Assembly (NCBI RefSeq): GCF_000425505.1
Contig: NZ_AUDO01000008.1
Span: 62,001 to 126,000, forward strand
Direction of reading: 5' to 3'
From: Flavobacterium frigidarium DSM 17623
Lineage (GTDB): Bacteria > Bacteroidota > Bacteroidia > Flavobacteriales > Flavobacteriaceae
DNA: 64,000 nucleotides
In this document: piece after piece, positions 32,937 through 40,819 of the stretch
Layout of the letters: every line of letters begins with the position of its first letter
How positions within the stretch are numbered: position 1 is the first letter of the stretch
The notes under the pieces: generated by a model
What the model saw: only the letters and a program-made list of their open reading frames with translations
Told to the model about the DNA's origin: nothing
Database searches by the model: none
Position numbers and translations under genes: made by a program

Positions 32937-33003
32937 GTTGCGGTTTTTAGTGCAACCCAAAGATATCATTTCAGTATTGATATTAAGTCTTACAGCTGTT
33001 TAA

Positions 33004-33186
33004 TCAATCTTTTTTGTCTTGTTGTTCCGTTTGATTTTGTTTTTGGTGTGGCAAACTATCGCCGACATTCATTCCGGATGCCATTCCGATCATAAAAGCG
33101 GTTATGATTACCATAATCTTTCTTTTAGCCCAAAGAATAGGGTGCTTAGATTGCTCTAAACGCGATTTGTTTTTCTGTTTATACAT
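33004..33186 (-). CDS. Small single-span membrane protein, unknown
   Basis: 60 residues if started at MYKQKNKSRL (33186); the open frame extends to 33222. A basic N-terminus (KQKNKSRLEQSKHPILWAKRK) is followed by one hydrophobic segment (IMVIITAFMIGMASGMNVG) and a Gln/Lys-rich tail. The positive-inside pattern predicts a cytoplasmic N-terminus. I do not recognise a family. It lies between the split kinase and another small exported protein on the same strand. Confidence 0.5.
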   Translation of the reverse strand: MYKQKNKSRLEQSKHPILWAKRKIMVIITAFMIGMASGMNVGDSLPHQKQNQTEQQDKKD

Positions 33187-33259
33187 GATGTAATTGATAA
33201 ATGATGGAACATTTGTTGTCATCGTTATGCTATAGAAAGCATAAATACCTAGAAGATTT

Positions 33260-33628
33260 CTAAGCTATGTATAAACTAGTGTGTGCGTTACGAGCAGTAA
33301 TGGTCTCGTTTAAAAATAGATTTTGGGCAATAAATGAAGTGATTTTTTGAAATAGTTGGGTTCTACTTTTTAAAATTGCCGGAACGCTAAGGCTGTAGCT
33401 GATTGCAAATTGAAGGTACGTAAGCGGAATAGAAAATACGGATTGTGCCGCTGAAATTTGCTTGAAATAGACTGTTTTTGCGCGAGCCGTTTTTGAATTG
33501 CTACTTACAATTGCATTTGAAAATTGGTAATATTCAACTGAATTAATAGAAGAAACTAATGCACCATCGTTCACCATCAAGCCAAAAGCAAGAAAGAGCG
33601 CAATAAGATATTTTAGTTGTTTGATCAA
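33260..33628 (-). CDS. Small exported protein, unknown
   Basis: 122 residues. The N-terminus (MIKQLKYLIALFLAFGLMVNDGALVSS) looks like a signal peptide. The rest contains polar segments and a hydrophobic stretch (FSIPLTYLQFAISYSLSVPAIL). No family or motif is recognised. It is on the same strand as, and about 50 bp downstream of, the MFS transporter gene, so it could be cotranscribed with it. Coding status is moderately supported by the signal-like start and lack of a competing frame. Confidence 0.55.
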   Translation of the reverse strand: MIKQLKYLIALFLAFGLMVNDGALVSSINSVEYYQFSNAIVSSNSKTARAKTVYFKQISAAQSVFSIPLTYLQFAISYSLSVPAILKSRTQLFQKITSFIAQNLFLNETITARNAHTSLYIA

Positions 33629-33676
33629 TTGAAGGGTTGTTAATCTAAAACAAATGTAAGTATTTTTTTAATTGCA

Positions 33677-34843
33677 CTAATCTTTTTTGCGTAAAGCCAA
33701 TAATCCAAATATAGGGCCAATAGCCAAACAAGAGAAAATCAAACTGTTATTGGTGAACAACTGCAACGAACTGATTAACTGTATGCTGATAATTGTGATA
33801 GCAAAGCCAATGCTGTTTACCAAGGTAAGTGCAGTTCCTTTTACTTCGGCGGGCGCATTTTGTGCTACGAGGGTAGAGAGTAAAGGAGAATCGGCAACTA
33901 CGGCCATACCCCAGAAAAGTAAGAAAGTAATAAATAATATAGCCGAAGGTTGGATGAATAATAGTGGCGAAATAAGACAACAAATACAAGATAGCAGTAG
34001 CGCAACAGTCGCTATTTTTTTAGTGCCAAAATTTTCTGATAAATAACCACCAAGCACACAAGCAAGTCCGCCAATACCAATAATAACAAATGATAAAATA
34101 GGAATATTGAATTGGGTTTCGGGATGGAGATTGGTGTAGGTGATTAGCATTAATGGGACAAAAGCCCAGAAAGTATAGAGTTCCCACATATGACCAAAGT
34201 ATCCAAATGCAGCGGTACGTAAATTTTTATTTTCGAAAATTCTAAAAAAGGCTTTGATGTTGACTCCTTGACTTGGTTTTCTAAAAGGACCGTCAGGAAC
34301 TAAAACCACCATCATCAACCCACCTAAAATGGCTAGTCCAGCAGTGCAGAGAATGACAAGTTCCCAAGGCAAACCAGAAGTCATCCCTTTAAGAAAATGC
34401 GGGAAAGCAGTTCCTAAAACGAGCGCGCCAACTAAAAAGCCAAGCGATTTTCCTAGTCCTTTTTCGAAATAATCGGCGGCAATTTTCATTCCTACTGGAT
34501 AGATTCCGGCAAGGAAAAAACCAGTTAGAAATCGAATACTTAACATGCTAGCGAGATTATTTCCATCCCATAAAATCCCTAGATTACAAGCAGCCCCAAG
34601 CAAAGCACTGATTAAAAATACTTTTGAGGGTGAGAAACGATCGGCTATGGCCAATAGAGCAAATACTAATGTTCCTAAGATAAAGCCAAATTGCACCGCT
34701 GAAGTCAAATAACTCACGACACTCGGGTTGAGGTTAAAATGCATTACTAAATCACTCATAACAGCATTGCTAGCAAACCACAAGGAGGTGCAACAAAATT
34801 GAGCGATAACAATTATAGGAAGAACGTTTTTTAAGGGTTTCAT
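33677..34843 (-). CDS. Major facilitator superfamily transporter
   Basis: 388 residues with about 12 hydrophobic helices. The first helices read VLPIIVIAQFCCTSLWFASNAVM, then FGFILGTLVFALLAIADRFSPSKVFLISALLGA, which holds the MFS motif-A-like loop between TM2 and TM3. FLTGFFLAGIYPVGMKIAADYF is a TM4/TM5 signature. The second half starts after a cytosolic loop (FRKPSQGVNIKAFFRIFENKNLRTA). Substrate cannot be inferred. It lies at the start of a minus-strand group of small genes. Confidence 0.88.
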   Translation of the reverse strand: MKPLKNVLPIIVIAQFCCTSLWFASNAVMSDLVMHFNLNPSVVSYLTSAVQFGFILGTLVFALLAIADRFSPSKVFLISALLGAACNLGILWDGNNLASMLSIRFLTGFFLAGIYPVGMKIAADYFEKGLGKSLGFLVGALVLGTAFPHFLKGMTSGLPWELVILCTAGLAILGGLMMVVLVPDGPFRKPSQGVNIKAFFRIFENKNLRTAAFGYFGHMWELYTFWAFVPLMLITYTNLHPETQFNIPILSFVIIGIGGLACVLGGYLSENFGTKKIATVALLLSCICCLISPLLFIQPSAILFITFLLFWGMAVVADSPLLSTLVAQNAPAEVKGTALTLVNSIGFAITIISIQLISSLQLFTNNSLIFSCLAIGPIFGLLALRKKD

Positions 34844-35441
34844 TGTGCTTTTATTTTGAAGGCTACTTTATAGCTGAGGATTGCAAAATTAAAGCATTAA
34901 TTAGAATTGAAACTTTTATTTAATATTCTTTTGGCGTTTAGTATGTCATTGCTATGGAGCTGCGCCATTATGGTTACTGTATTGCATTTTGTATTGCATT
35001 TTTGTTTGATTTAAAATATTGAGATTACTTCATTCTTCTTAATTAATTTAAGCTAGTTTCTTAAAGCGACGCTAGAAGTAATTATAGCTGCTGCAACACA
35101 TTGATTTTACTTTTATACTCGATTGTTTCGAGTACGGCTTCTACATTTGCTCTATCGGATTTGATTCAATGTTATTATTTTCTAATATTAAGAAATACAT
35201 ATTATTTAAAGAGTATTTAACGTTCCACTCAAAGTTAAGAGGTTTAGCTTGTTTTTGGTGTATATGCTAATTAATTGTTTGTAACAGCTTAGTAAAGTAT
35301 TTCTGCTTTACTTAATTTTTTGATTATATTTAATAGTCAGGCGTTATAAAGTTGTGATATCTCGCATTTGTGTTTATAAAGTAGCTACGATAGGTTAACA
35401 CTAAAACTCGTAGAGTAGTATTTTTTTTGTAATGAGCTTTT
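34844..35441. other. 598-bp AT-rich intergenic region
   Basis: No credible gene on either strand. The MFS promoter should be at its left end. At 34979-35002 a 12-bp unit GTATTGCATTTT is repeated in direct tandem. The remainder shows no hairpin or similarity to the dispersed elements described elsewhere in the window. Confidence 0.5.
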
Positions 35442-36521
35442 TTATAATAGGCCAAACAAGTTGATTTCTAAGTTTTTGACGAGATTTGTGCTAGTGTCAA
35501 AATTAAATGATATATTCATATAGGCCTTACTGAAAATAGTCATAGTCACATAATCAGTATTTATTTCCACTCGATGTTTTCGTGGAAAAGATGAATTATT
35601 CTCATTATAAAACTTTAGCGGAAGCATCAACTGTATCTCTATATTCTGCAAAAAGAACCTTAGTTCTCCAAAAAACTTATTTACCTCTATTTCCTTCCAG
35701 TGCAGTAACGTAGGGTCTTCAATCCCTGCTATAATTCGGAAGTTAAAGGTTGTAAGATATGCTAACTTCTCAAATGCGCGAGAATGTTCTTTTAGTATAT
35801 CAGTGAGCCATTCTTGCGATTGAGAATTTATATATTGTTCAATACTTTGTTCAATAATTAATTGTTGAGGATAAATGAAATCTGTCATAATTATTTCAGA
35901 TGTATATTTATGTTCATCACGCACCTCGGCGTTAATAAAGTCCTTTATAGATTCGTACACTTTAAAATTATTAGTTATACCGTATGATTTAATATCATCT
36001 GCCAAGTTATCATGGAGATTTGTTTTTGTTAAGTCAAAAAAATCGCTAGAGTTATTATTTATAAAAGCTACATCTTCATTTTTTTTTAATTTTAAATAAT
36101 CTAAAAATGATAGCCAGATTAAGGTGTCTCTAAATCCTTTATCGTCCTCTTTAAAAGGCTTGATTTTTTTTATTGCCCTTTTAACGACCTGTTCATTGGA
36201 GACTTCGGTAAAGTGAAAAAAATCTACATAATCGGTACGTTGTGTTAGCAAATTTTTAAAAGAATAGACTTGATTTGGCAGTTCAGGGAGTATTTCTGAA
36301 GTTGTGTTATTAAGTGCATTAAATTTTTTGAAATTATTTTTTAAAGTGGTTCTAATAGCATTTAATTCTTCACGAAATTTATTATCTATTTCATCACATA
36401 CAATATCAGAAACAGCTAAGGTTGAATTAGTGTTTTCTAAAAAATTTAATAAAAATTGAAAATTGGCATTTTGTAAATGCCAGTGCCCGTAAATTATATT
36501 AGTATCAATAAATATAATCAT
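35442..36521 (-). CDS. PIN-domain (DUF4935-type) putative nuclease
   Basis: 359 residues. The N-terminal third is a PIN-like domain: FIDTNIIYG with the first catalytic Asp at residue 6, VSDIVCDEIDNKF with an acidic residue near 44, and KPFKEDDKGFRDTLIWLSFL with further acids near 135, then VAFINNNSSDFFD. This layout matches DUF4935 PIN proteins, which are predicted Mg-dependent RNases. The C-terminal half is unassigned. No antitoxin-like partner is next to it, and it is isolated between two long gene-poor stretches. Cellular role unknown. Confidence 0.75.
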   Translation of the reverse strand: MIIFIDTNIIYGHWHLQNANFQFLLNFLENTNSTLAVSDIVCDEIDNKFREELNAIRTTLKNNFKKFNALNNTTSEILPELPNQVYSFKNLLTQRTDYVDFFHFTEVSNEQVVKRAIKKIKPFKEDDKGFRDTLIWLSFLDYLKLKKNEDVAFINNNSSDFFDLTKTNLHDNLADDIKSYGITNNFKVYESIKDFINAEVRDEHKYTSEIIMTDFIYPQQLIIEQSIEQYINSQSQEWLTDILKEHSRAFEKLAYLTTFNFRIIAGIEDPTLLHWKEIEVNKFFGELRFFLQNIEIQLMLPLKFYNENNSSFPRKHRVEINTDYVTMTIFSKAYMNISFNFDTSTNLVKNLEINLFGLL

Positions 36522-36680
36522 CTGTGAATGAGTTTTAGTTTGTAAGAAGTATTATAATTTTAATTTCTTGGAAGAGACGTATAAGTATTAATAATCTCCG
36601 TGAGCAATTGTTTATATCCAAATATATGCTATTTATCTTATAAACTCTTTAACTCAAAACTTTCTTATAAACTAGAACTT

Positions 36681-36772
36681 GCGTGAAGGATGGCAGTGGA
36701 GCTCTTTATTGTTTACCCGTAGGGTAAAAAATAAAAGCGGGAACGTACAGCCTGACCCTTGCGGTCACGCCC
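36681..36772 (-). repeat. Dispersed structured intergenic element, type A copy 2 (inverted)
   Basis: Read on the minus strand: GGGCGTGACC-gcaag-GGTCAGGCTGTACG, then a second arm with TTACCC-tac-GGGTAA at its tip, then CCACTGCCATCCTTCACGC. The frame matches the copies at 13485 and 44585, but arm 1 is only TGACC/GGTCA and arm 2 has a different sequence. Confidence 0.65.
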
Positions 36773-36861
36773 AAAATTAAAGTGTGATTTCTATTTTAAA
36801 GTGATTAGTTGCACTTGCTTTTAATGGGGATGGCAAGCAAAATGATGGTGTATAAAAAAGC

Positions 36862-36892
36862 TTGGTTGGCTTGGAAAAATTTTATAATTTTG
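36862..36892 (+). promoter_or_regulatory. Trigger factor promoter
   Basis: TTG at 36862-36864 and TAATTTTG at 36885-36892 with 20 nt between them, a good match to the Bacteroidota consensus. The ATG follows 34 bp later. Confidence 0.7.
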
Positions 36893-36926
36893 CATTCCGA
36901 ATTTATAATGTAAATTAAAGAACAAG

Positions 36927-38252
36927 ATGGATATCAAAAGAGTAGCAATAGACGCTGTTAATGAAACAATTGTAATGACAGTTGTGAACATGGATTATAA
37001 AGGTCAAGTAGCAAAAAGAATAAACGAAAAAATGCCTCTTGCAACTGTAAAAGGTTTTAGAAAAGGACAAGTTCCTAAAGATCTTGTTGCAAAACAATAC
37101 GGTAGAGGGATTAAAGAAGAGGAAGTTAAGAAAGTTGTTGATCTAGCTCTAGAGCGTTTCATTCAATCTGAAAGATTAAACCTTCTTGGAACTCCGCTTC
37201 CTAAAGTGAACGAAAACTTTGATTGGGATGCTGAAGAGTTGACTTTTGAGTACGAAATTGGATTAGTTCCTGACTTTACTTTAGACTTAGAAGCTAAAAA
37301 CGATATCGTAAAATATGTTGTTACTGCTGATGATAAATTAATTGATGATCAAGTAGCGCGTATCCAAAAACAATTTGGTACTGCAATTCCTCAAGAGGCT
37401 GTTACTGCTGAATCTGATGTTACGGGGACATTCTCTAACGAAGAAAAAGGAATTAATAATGCAACTTCAATCAATGCTGAACTTTTTAAAGATGAAGCAA
37501 CTTTTAACCTTTTTGTAGGTAAAAAAGTAGGTGATGTTGTTACTGTAAATACAAAAGGTTTATTTAATGACGACCACCAATTGATGGACGTTATGAAAGT
37601 AGAACATGATGATGTTCACGGTTTAGAGGTTGATGTAAACTTCACTATCGAAGGAATCAACACAGCTGAGCCAGCAGAATTGAATCAAGAATTGTTTGAT
37701 AAATTGTTTGGTGAAGGTAAAGTTGCTTCACTTGACGAATTGAAAGCAAAAATTAAAGAAGATGCTGAGAACCAATTTGCAACTCAAGCGGACCAAAAAT
37801 TATTAGGTGATGTTACTGAGTTCTTAATTGAGAGCACTAAATTTGAATTGCCTGCTGCATTCTTGAAAAAATGGTTGCAGACTGTAGGTGAAAAACAAAT
37901 GACTCCAGAAGAGGCTGAAGTTGAATACGAGCGTTCTGAAAAAGGATTGCGTTTTCAATTAATCGAAGGTAGAGCAATGGCTCAATCTGACATTAAGATC
38001 ACTTTTGAAGACTTAAAAACATTTACTACAAAAAATATCCGTCAGCAAATGGCACAATTCGGACAAACGAATCCTACTGATGAAGAAGTTCAAGGGATTG
38101 TTGCAAGAGTTTTGTCTAATCAAGACGAAGTGAAAAGACTTTCTGACCAAGTGGTTGCAGAGAAGTTATTGGAATTGTTTAAAGAAAAAGCAAACCCTAC
38201 AACTAAAGAAGTTACTTACGATGAATTTATCGCTGCGTCTTACGGAGAATAA
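36927..38252 (+). CDS. tig: Trigger factor (ribosome-associated chaperone)
   Basis: 441 residues, cytoplasmic. The N-terminal ribosome-binding domain contains the signature GFRKGQVPK (residues about 43-51; family GFRxGKxP). The middle region, about 150-240, is a diverged FKBP-like segment (DVTGTFSNEEKGINNATSI...LFVGKKVGDVVTV), lacking the classical catalytic pattern, as in other Bacteroidota. The C-terminal helical arms (about 250-441) complete the fold. It lies upstream of clpP and clpX, a common arrangement, but with its own promoter and a terminator-like hairpin between. Confidence 0.95.
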   Translation: MDIKRVAIDAVNETIVMTVVNMDYKGQVAKRINEKMPLATVKGFRKGQVPKDLVAKQYGRGIKEEEVKKVVDLALERFIQSERLNLLGTPLPKVNENFDWDAEELTFEYEIGLVPDFTLDLEAKNDIVKYVVTADDKLIDDQVARIQKQFGTAIPQEAVTAESDVTGTFSNEEKGINNATSINAELFKDEATFNLFVGKKVGDVVTVNTKGLFNDDHQLMDVMKVEHDDVHGLEVDVNFTIEGINTAEPAELNQELFDKLFGEGKVASLDELKAKIKEDAENQFATQADQKLLGDVTEFLIESTKFELPAAFLKKWLQTVGEKQMTPEEAEVEYERSEKGLRFQLIEGRAMAQSDIKITFEDLKTFTTKNIRQQMAQFGQTNPTDEEVQGIVARVLSNQDEVKRLSDQVVAEKLLELFKEKANPTTKEVTYDEFIAASYGE

Positions 38253-38365
38253 ATTTGGAGTTGTCAACTTGTAAATTTCAATATCAAATGCCTTAATTGT
38301 GCGAGAGATTATTAAAATTTTATGATTTGATTACAAACAGTAAACAATAAAAAATAGTTATATTT

Positions 38366-38397
38366 GAGCGTCAGAAATTTATTTTTGGCGCTCTTTT
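38366..38397 (+). terminator. Terminator-like hairpin after trigger factor
   Basis: Stem GAGCG-t-C / G-g-CGCTC with an A/T-rich loop of about 16 nt, followed by TTTTG. A TATATTTG string (a -7 motif match) directly precedes it, which is odd. Confidence 0.45.
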
Positions 38398-38410
38398 GTT
38401 ATTTATAATT

Positions 38411-38570
38411 TGGGAGCTCCCGATGGTTATCGGGTCCAGCTTTTTGTTGCAAGTTTTTTTATCTGTTTATATTTTATATTATTATTGCAAGAGCTTCCTT
38501 TAGTCGCTTTGCTCTAATTACAAAATCAAAAAACAGCTTTCAAAAAGCTTTATAATGCAATCTGGGCTAA
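38411..38570 (+). repeat. Dispersed intergenic element, type B copy 1
   Basis: Begins GGGAGCTCCCGAT with a perfect CCCGAT-ggtt-ATCGGG hairpin (38419-38434), carries an inner TTGCAAG pair, an AGCTTT-caa-AAAGCT hairpin near 38535, and ends TGCAATCTGGGCTAA. The same ending with one mismatch is found at 60882-60896. It lies in the 415-bp gap between tig and clpP, which contains no gene. Confidence 0.5.
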
Positions 38571-38585
38571 AAAAATTAAGACATA

Positions 38586-38616
38586 TTGACATATCTATAA
38601 ATAGGAACGACCTTTG
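38586..38616 (+). promoter_or_regulatory. clpP promoter
   Basis: TTGACA at 38586-38591 and GACCTTTG at 38609-38616 (one mismatch to TAnnTTTG) with 20 nt between the TTG and the -7 box. The ATG is 51 bp downstream. Confidence 0.55.
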
Positions 38617-38667
38617 CAATAGATATAAGATAATTAGACAATAAAGTACAACTTAGAACACATACAC

Positions 38668-39342
38668 ATGAACTACGGTAAAGAATTTAAAAAGTTTGCT
38701 ACAAAGCATCAAGGAGTAAATGCCATGTATTACGATAAAATCGTTGCGGCTATGAACCCTACAAATATGACTCCTTATATTATTGAAGAACGTCAATTAA
38801 ATATTTCTCAACTAGATGTTTTTTCTAGATTGATGATGGATAGAATTATCTTTTTAGGAACAGGAATCGACGACCAAATCGCAAACATTGTACAAGCACA
38901 ATTGTTATTCTTAGAAAGCGCTGATGCTTCTAAGGATATCCAAATTTACTTGAACTCACCAGGAGGAAGTGTTTATGCAGGTTTAGGAATATATGATACT
39001 ATGCAATACATTAAGCCAGATGTAGCTACAATTTGTACAGGTATGGCAGCTTCTATGGGAGCAGTATTGTTATGTGCAGGAGCAGAAGGAAAACGCTCAG
39101 CATTACCTCATTCAAGAGTAATGATTCACCAACCATCAGGAGGAGCACAAGGTGTAGCTACTGATATGGAAATCAACTTACGCGAAATGTTGAAATTAAA
39201 AGATGAATTATATAACATCATCTCACACCACTCAGGACAAACATTTGATAAAGTACACGCTGATAGTGAGCGCGATTACTGGATGAAAGCAGATGAGGCT
39301 AAGGAGTACGGAATGATTGATGAGGTTTTGAGAAGAGGATAA
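38668..39342 (+). CDS. clpP: ATP-dependent Clp protease proteolytic subunit
   Basis: 224 residues. Serine protease that forms the tetradecameric barrel degrading proteins unfolded by ClpX. The catalytic triad is visible: Ser129 in GMAASMGA, His154 in RVMIHQPSGG, and Asp203 in SERDYWM. YLNSPGGSVYAGLGIYDTM is the oligomer handle region. The N-terminal 25 residues are longer than in E. coli and likely a processed propeptide. clpX follows 87 bp downstream. Confidence 0.97.
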   Translation: MNYGKEFKKFATKHQGVNAMYYDKIVAAMNPTNMTPYIIEERQLNISQLDVFSRLMMDRIIFLGTGIDDQIANIVQAQLLFLESADASKDIQIYLNSPGGSVYAGLGIYDTMQYIKPDVATICTGMAASMGAVLLCAGAEGKRSALPHSRVMIHQPSGGAQGVATDMEINLREMLKLKDELYNIISHHSGQTFDKVHADSERDYWMKADEAKEYGMIDEVLRRG

Positions 39343-39364
39343 AAATATAGTTACAAGTTTAAGG

Positions 39365-39404
39365 TTTAAAGTTTAAGGTTGCTGCGGTAACTTTAAACTT
39401 TAAA
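39365..39404 (+). repeat. Hairpin between clpP and clpX
   Basis: AAGTTTAAGGTT pairs with AACTTTAAACTT (one G-T pair), extended by TTTA/TAAA to a 16-bp stem with an 8-nt GC-rich loop. Without a T-run it is not a classical terminator. It could be an mRNA stability or processing element in the clpP-clpX transcript. Confidence 0.5.
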
Positions 39405-39429
39405 TATTTTAAGCTTTAAACAAAAAAAG

Positions 39430-40662
39430 ATGGCGAAAGAAAAATTAGAATGTTCGTTTTGTGGAAGAAAGAAGCCAGAAACTAATTTATTAATAGCGGG
39501 TATTGATGCACACATTTGTGATAAATGTATCGAGCAAGCACACGGAATTGTTTTAGAGGAATTAAAAGCATCAGGAAGTACGAATCTTGTAGGTGATTTA
39601 ATTTTGAAAAAGCCGAAAGAAATTAGAGCTTTCCTAGATCAATACGTTATTGGGCAAGACCAGACTAAAAAAGTGATGTCAGTTGCGGTTTACAATCACT
39701 ACAAGCGTTTAATGCAACAGCAACAAGACGACGAAGTAGAGATTGAAAAAAGTAATATCATCATGGTAGGGCAAACAGGGACAGGAAAAACATTAGTTGC
39801 TAAGACCATTGCAAAAATGTTAGACGTTCCTCTAGCTATCGTTGATGCTACCGTATTAACAGAAGCTGGTTATGTAGGAGAGGATGTTGAGAGTATCTTA
39901 ACGCGTCTATTACAAGCGGCTGATTATGATGTTACAAAAGCAGAACGCGGAATCGTATTTATTGACGAAATTGATAAAATTGCTCGTAAGAGTGACAACC
40001 CATCAATCACGCGAGATGTATCTGGTGAAGGTGTGCAACAAGCATTACTTAAATTATTAGAAGGAACAGTTGTAAATGTGCCACCAAAAGGAGGACGTAA
40101 ACACCCAGACCAAAAATTTGTTGAGGTAAATACACAAAACATCTTGTTTATTGCTGGTGGAGCTTTTGACGGAATCGAAAGAATAATTTCGAAACGTTTG
40201 AACCGTCAAGCGGTAGGATATTCTACTTCAAAAAATACAGACAATATCGATAAGGATAATTTATTACAATACATTATTCCTAAGGATATCAAAGATTTTG
40301 GATTGATTCCTGAAATCATTGGTCGTTTGCCTGTGCTTACACATATGGATCCATTAGATAGAGAAACATTGCGTTCGATTTTGACTACGCCTAAAAATGC
40401 TTTAATCAAGCAGTATCAAAAATTATTTTTGATGGATGAGGTGGAGTTCTCAATCACTGATGAGGCATTAGACTTTATTGTTGATAAAGCATTAGAGTAC
40501 AAGTTAGGTGCTCGTGGATTGCGCTCATTATGTGAAGCAATTTTAACTGACGCGATGTACGAATTGCCGAGTTCAGATAATAAGAAACTAGAAATCGATA
40601 GAGCATACGCTGAGGAAACGTTGAATAAAAATTTATTGAAACGATTGGAGATTGCATCTTAA
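39430..40662 (+). CDS. clpX: ATP-dependent Clp protease ATP-binding subunit
   Basis: 410 residues. AAA+ unfoldase that feeds substrates to ClpP. The N-terminal zinc-binding domain has four Cys: CSFC (residues 8 and 11) and ICDKC. The AAA+ core shows Walker A GQTGTGKT (about 116), Walker [10 protein letters not shown] (about 178), the GYVGEDVES pore loop, [19 protein letters not shown] sensor 1 region and the ARGLRS sensor 2 Arg. Length and order are normal. It is followed by a strong terminator. Confidence 0.97.
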   Translation: MAKEKLECSFCGRKKPETNLLIAGIDAHICDKCIEQAHGIVLEELKASGSTNLVGDLILKKPKEIRAFLDQYVIGQDQTKKVMSVAVYNHYKRLMQQQQDDEVEIEKSNIIMVGQTGTGKTLVAKTIAKMLDVPLAIVDATVLTEAGYVGEDVESILTRLLQAADYDVTKAERGIVFIDEIDKIARKSDNPSITRDVSGEGVQQALLKLLEGTVVNVPPKGGRKHPDQKFVEVNTQNILFIAGGAFDGIERIISKRLNRQAVGYSTSKNTDNIDKDNLLQYIIPKDIKDFGLIPEIIGRLPVLTHMDPLDRETLRSILTTPKNALIKQYQKLFLMDEVEFSITDEALDFIVDKALEYKLGARGLRSLCEAILTDAMYELPSSDNKKLEIDRAYAEETLNKNLLKRLEIAS

Positions 40663-40689
40663 AAATTGCATTTTTCTTAAAAATACAAA

Positions 40690-40726
40690 CCTGTTCATTG
40701 ATTTGAACAGGTTTTTTTTGGTCTAA
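40690..40726 (+). terminator. Intrinsic terminator of clpX
   Basis: Stem CCTGTTCA / TGAACAGG with a short loop, followed by eight T. Confidence 0.9.
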
Positions 40727-40819
40727 ATTATCGTATTTGTTATTGTTTTAAAAAATAGAGAGTATCCTTTCTTTATAAGTTTTAGAATCCCGATTTTTGT
40801 TTGCTCAAAGTATATTATC

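Larger units (their letters stand above)
36522..36926. other. Intergenic region with a type A element and the tig promoter
   Basis: 405 bp between the PIN gene and trigger factor. It contains the inverted type A repeat at 36681-36772 and the promoter at 36862-36892. No further gene is visible. Confidence 0.6.

Noticed and set aside
38411..38570. Treating the tig-clpP gap element as an insertion sequence
   Set aside because: No transposase or long terminal inverted repeats; only small hairpins and a shared ending with another gap element.
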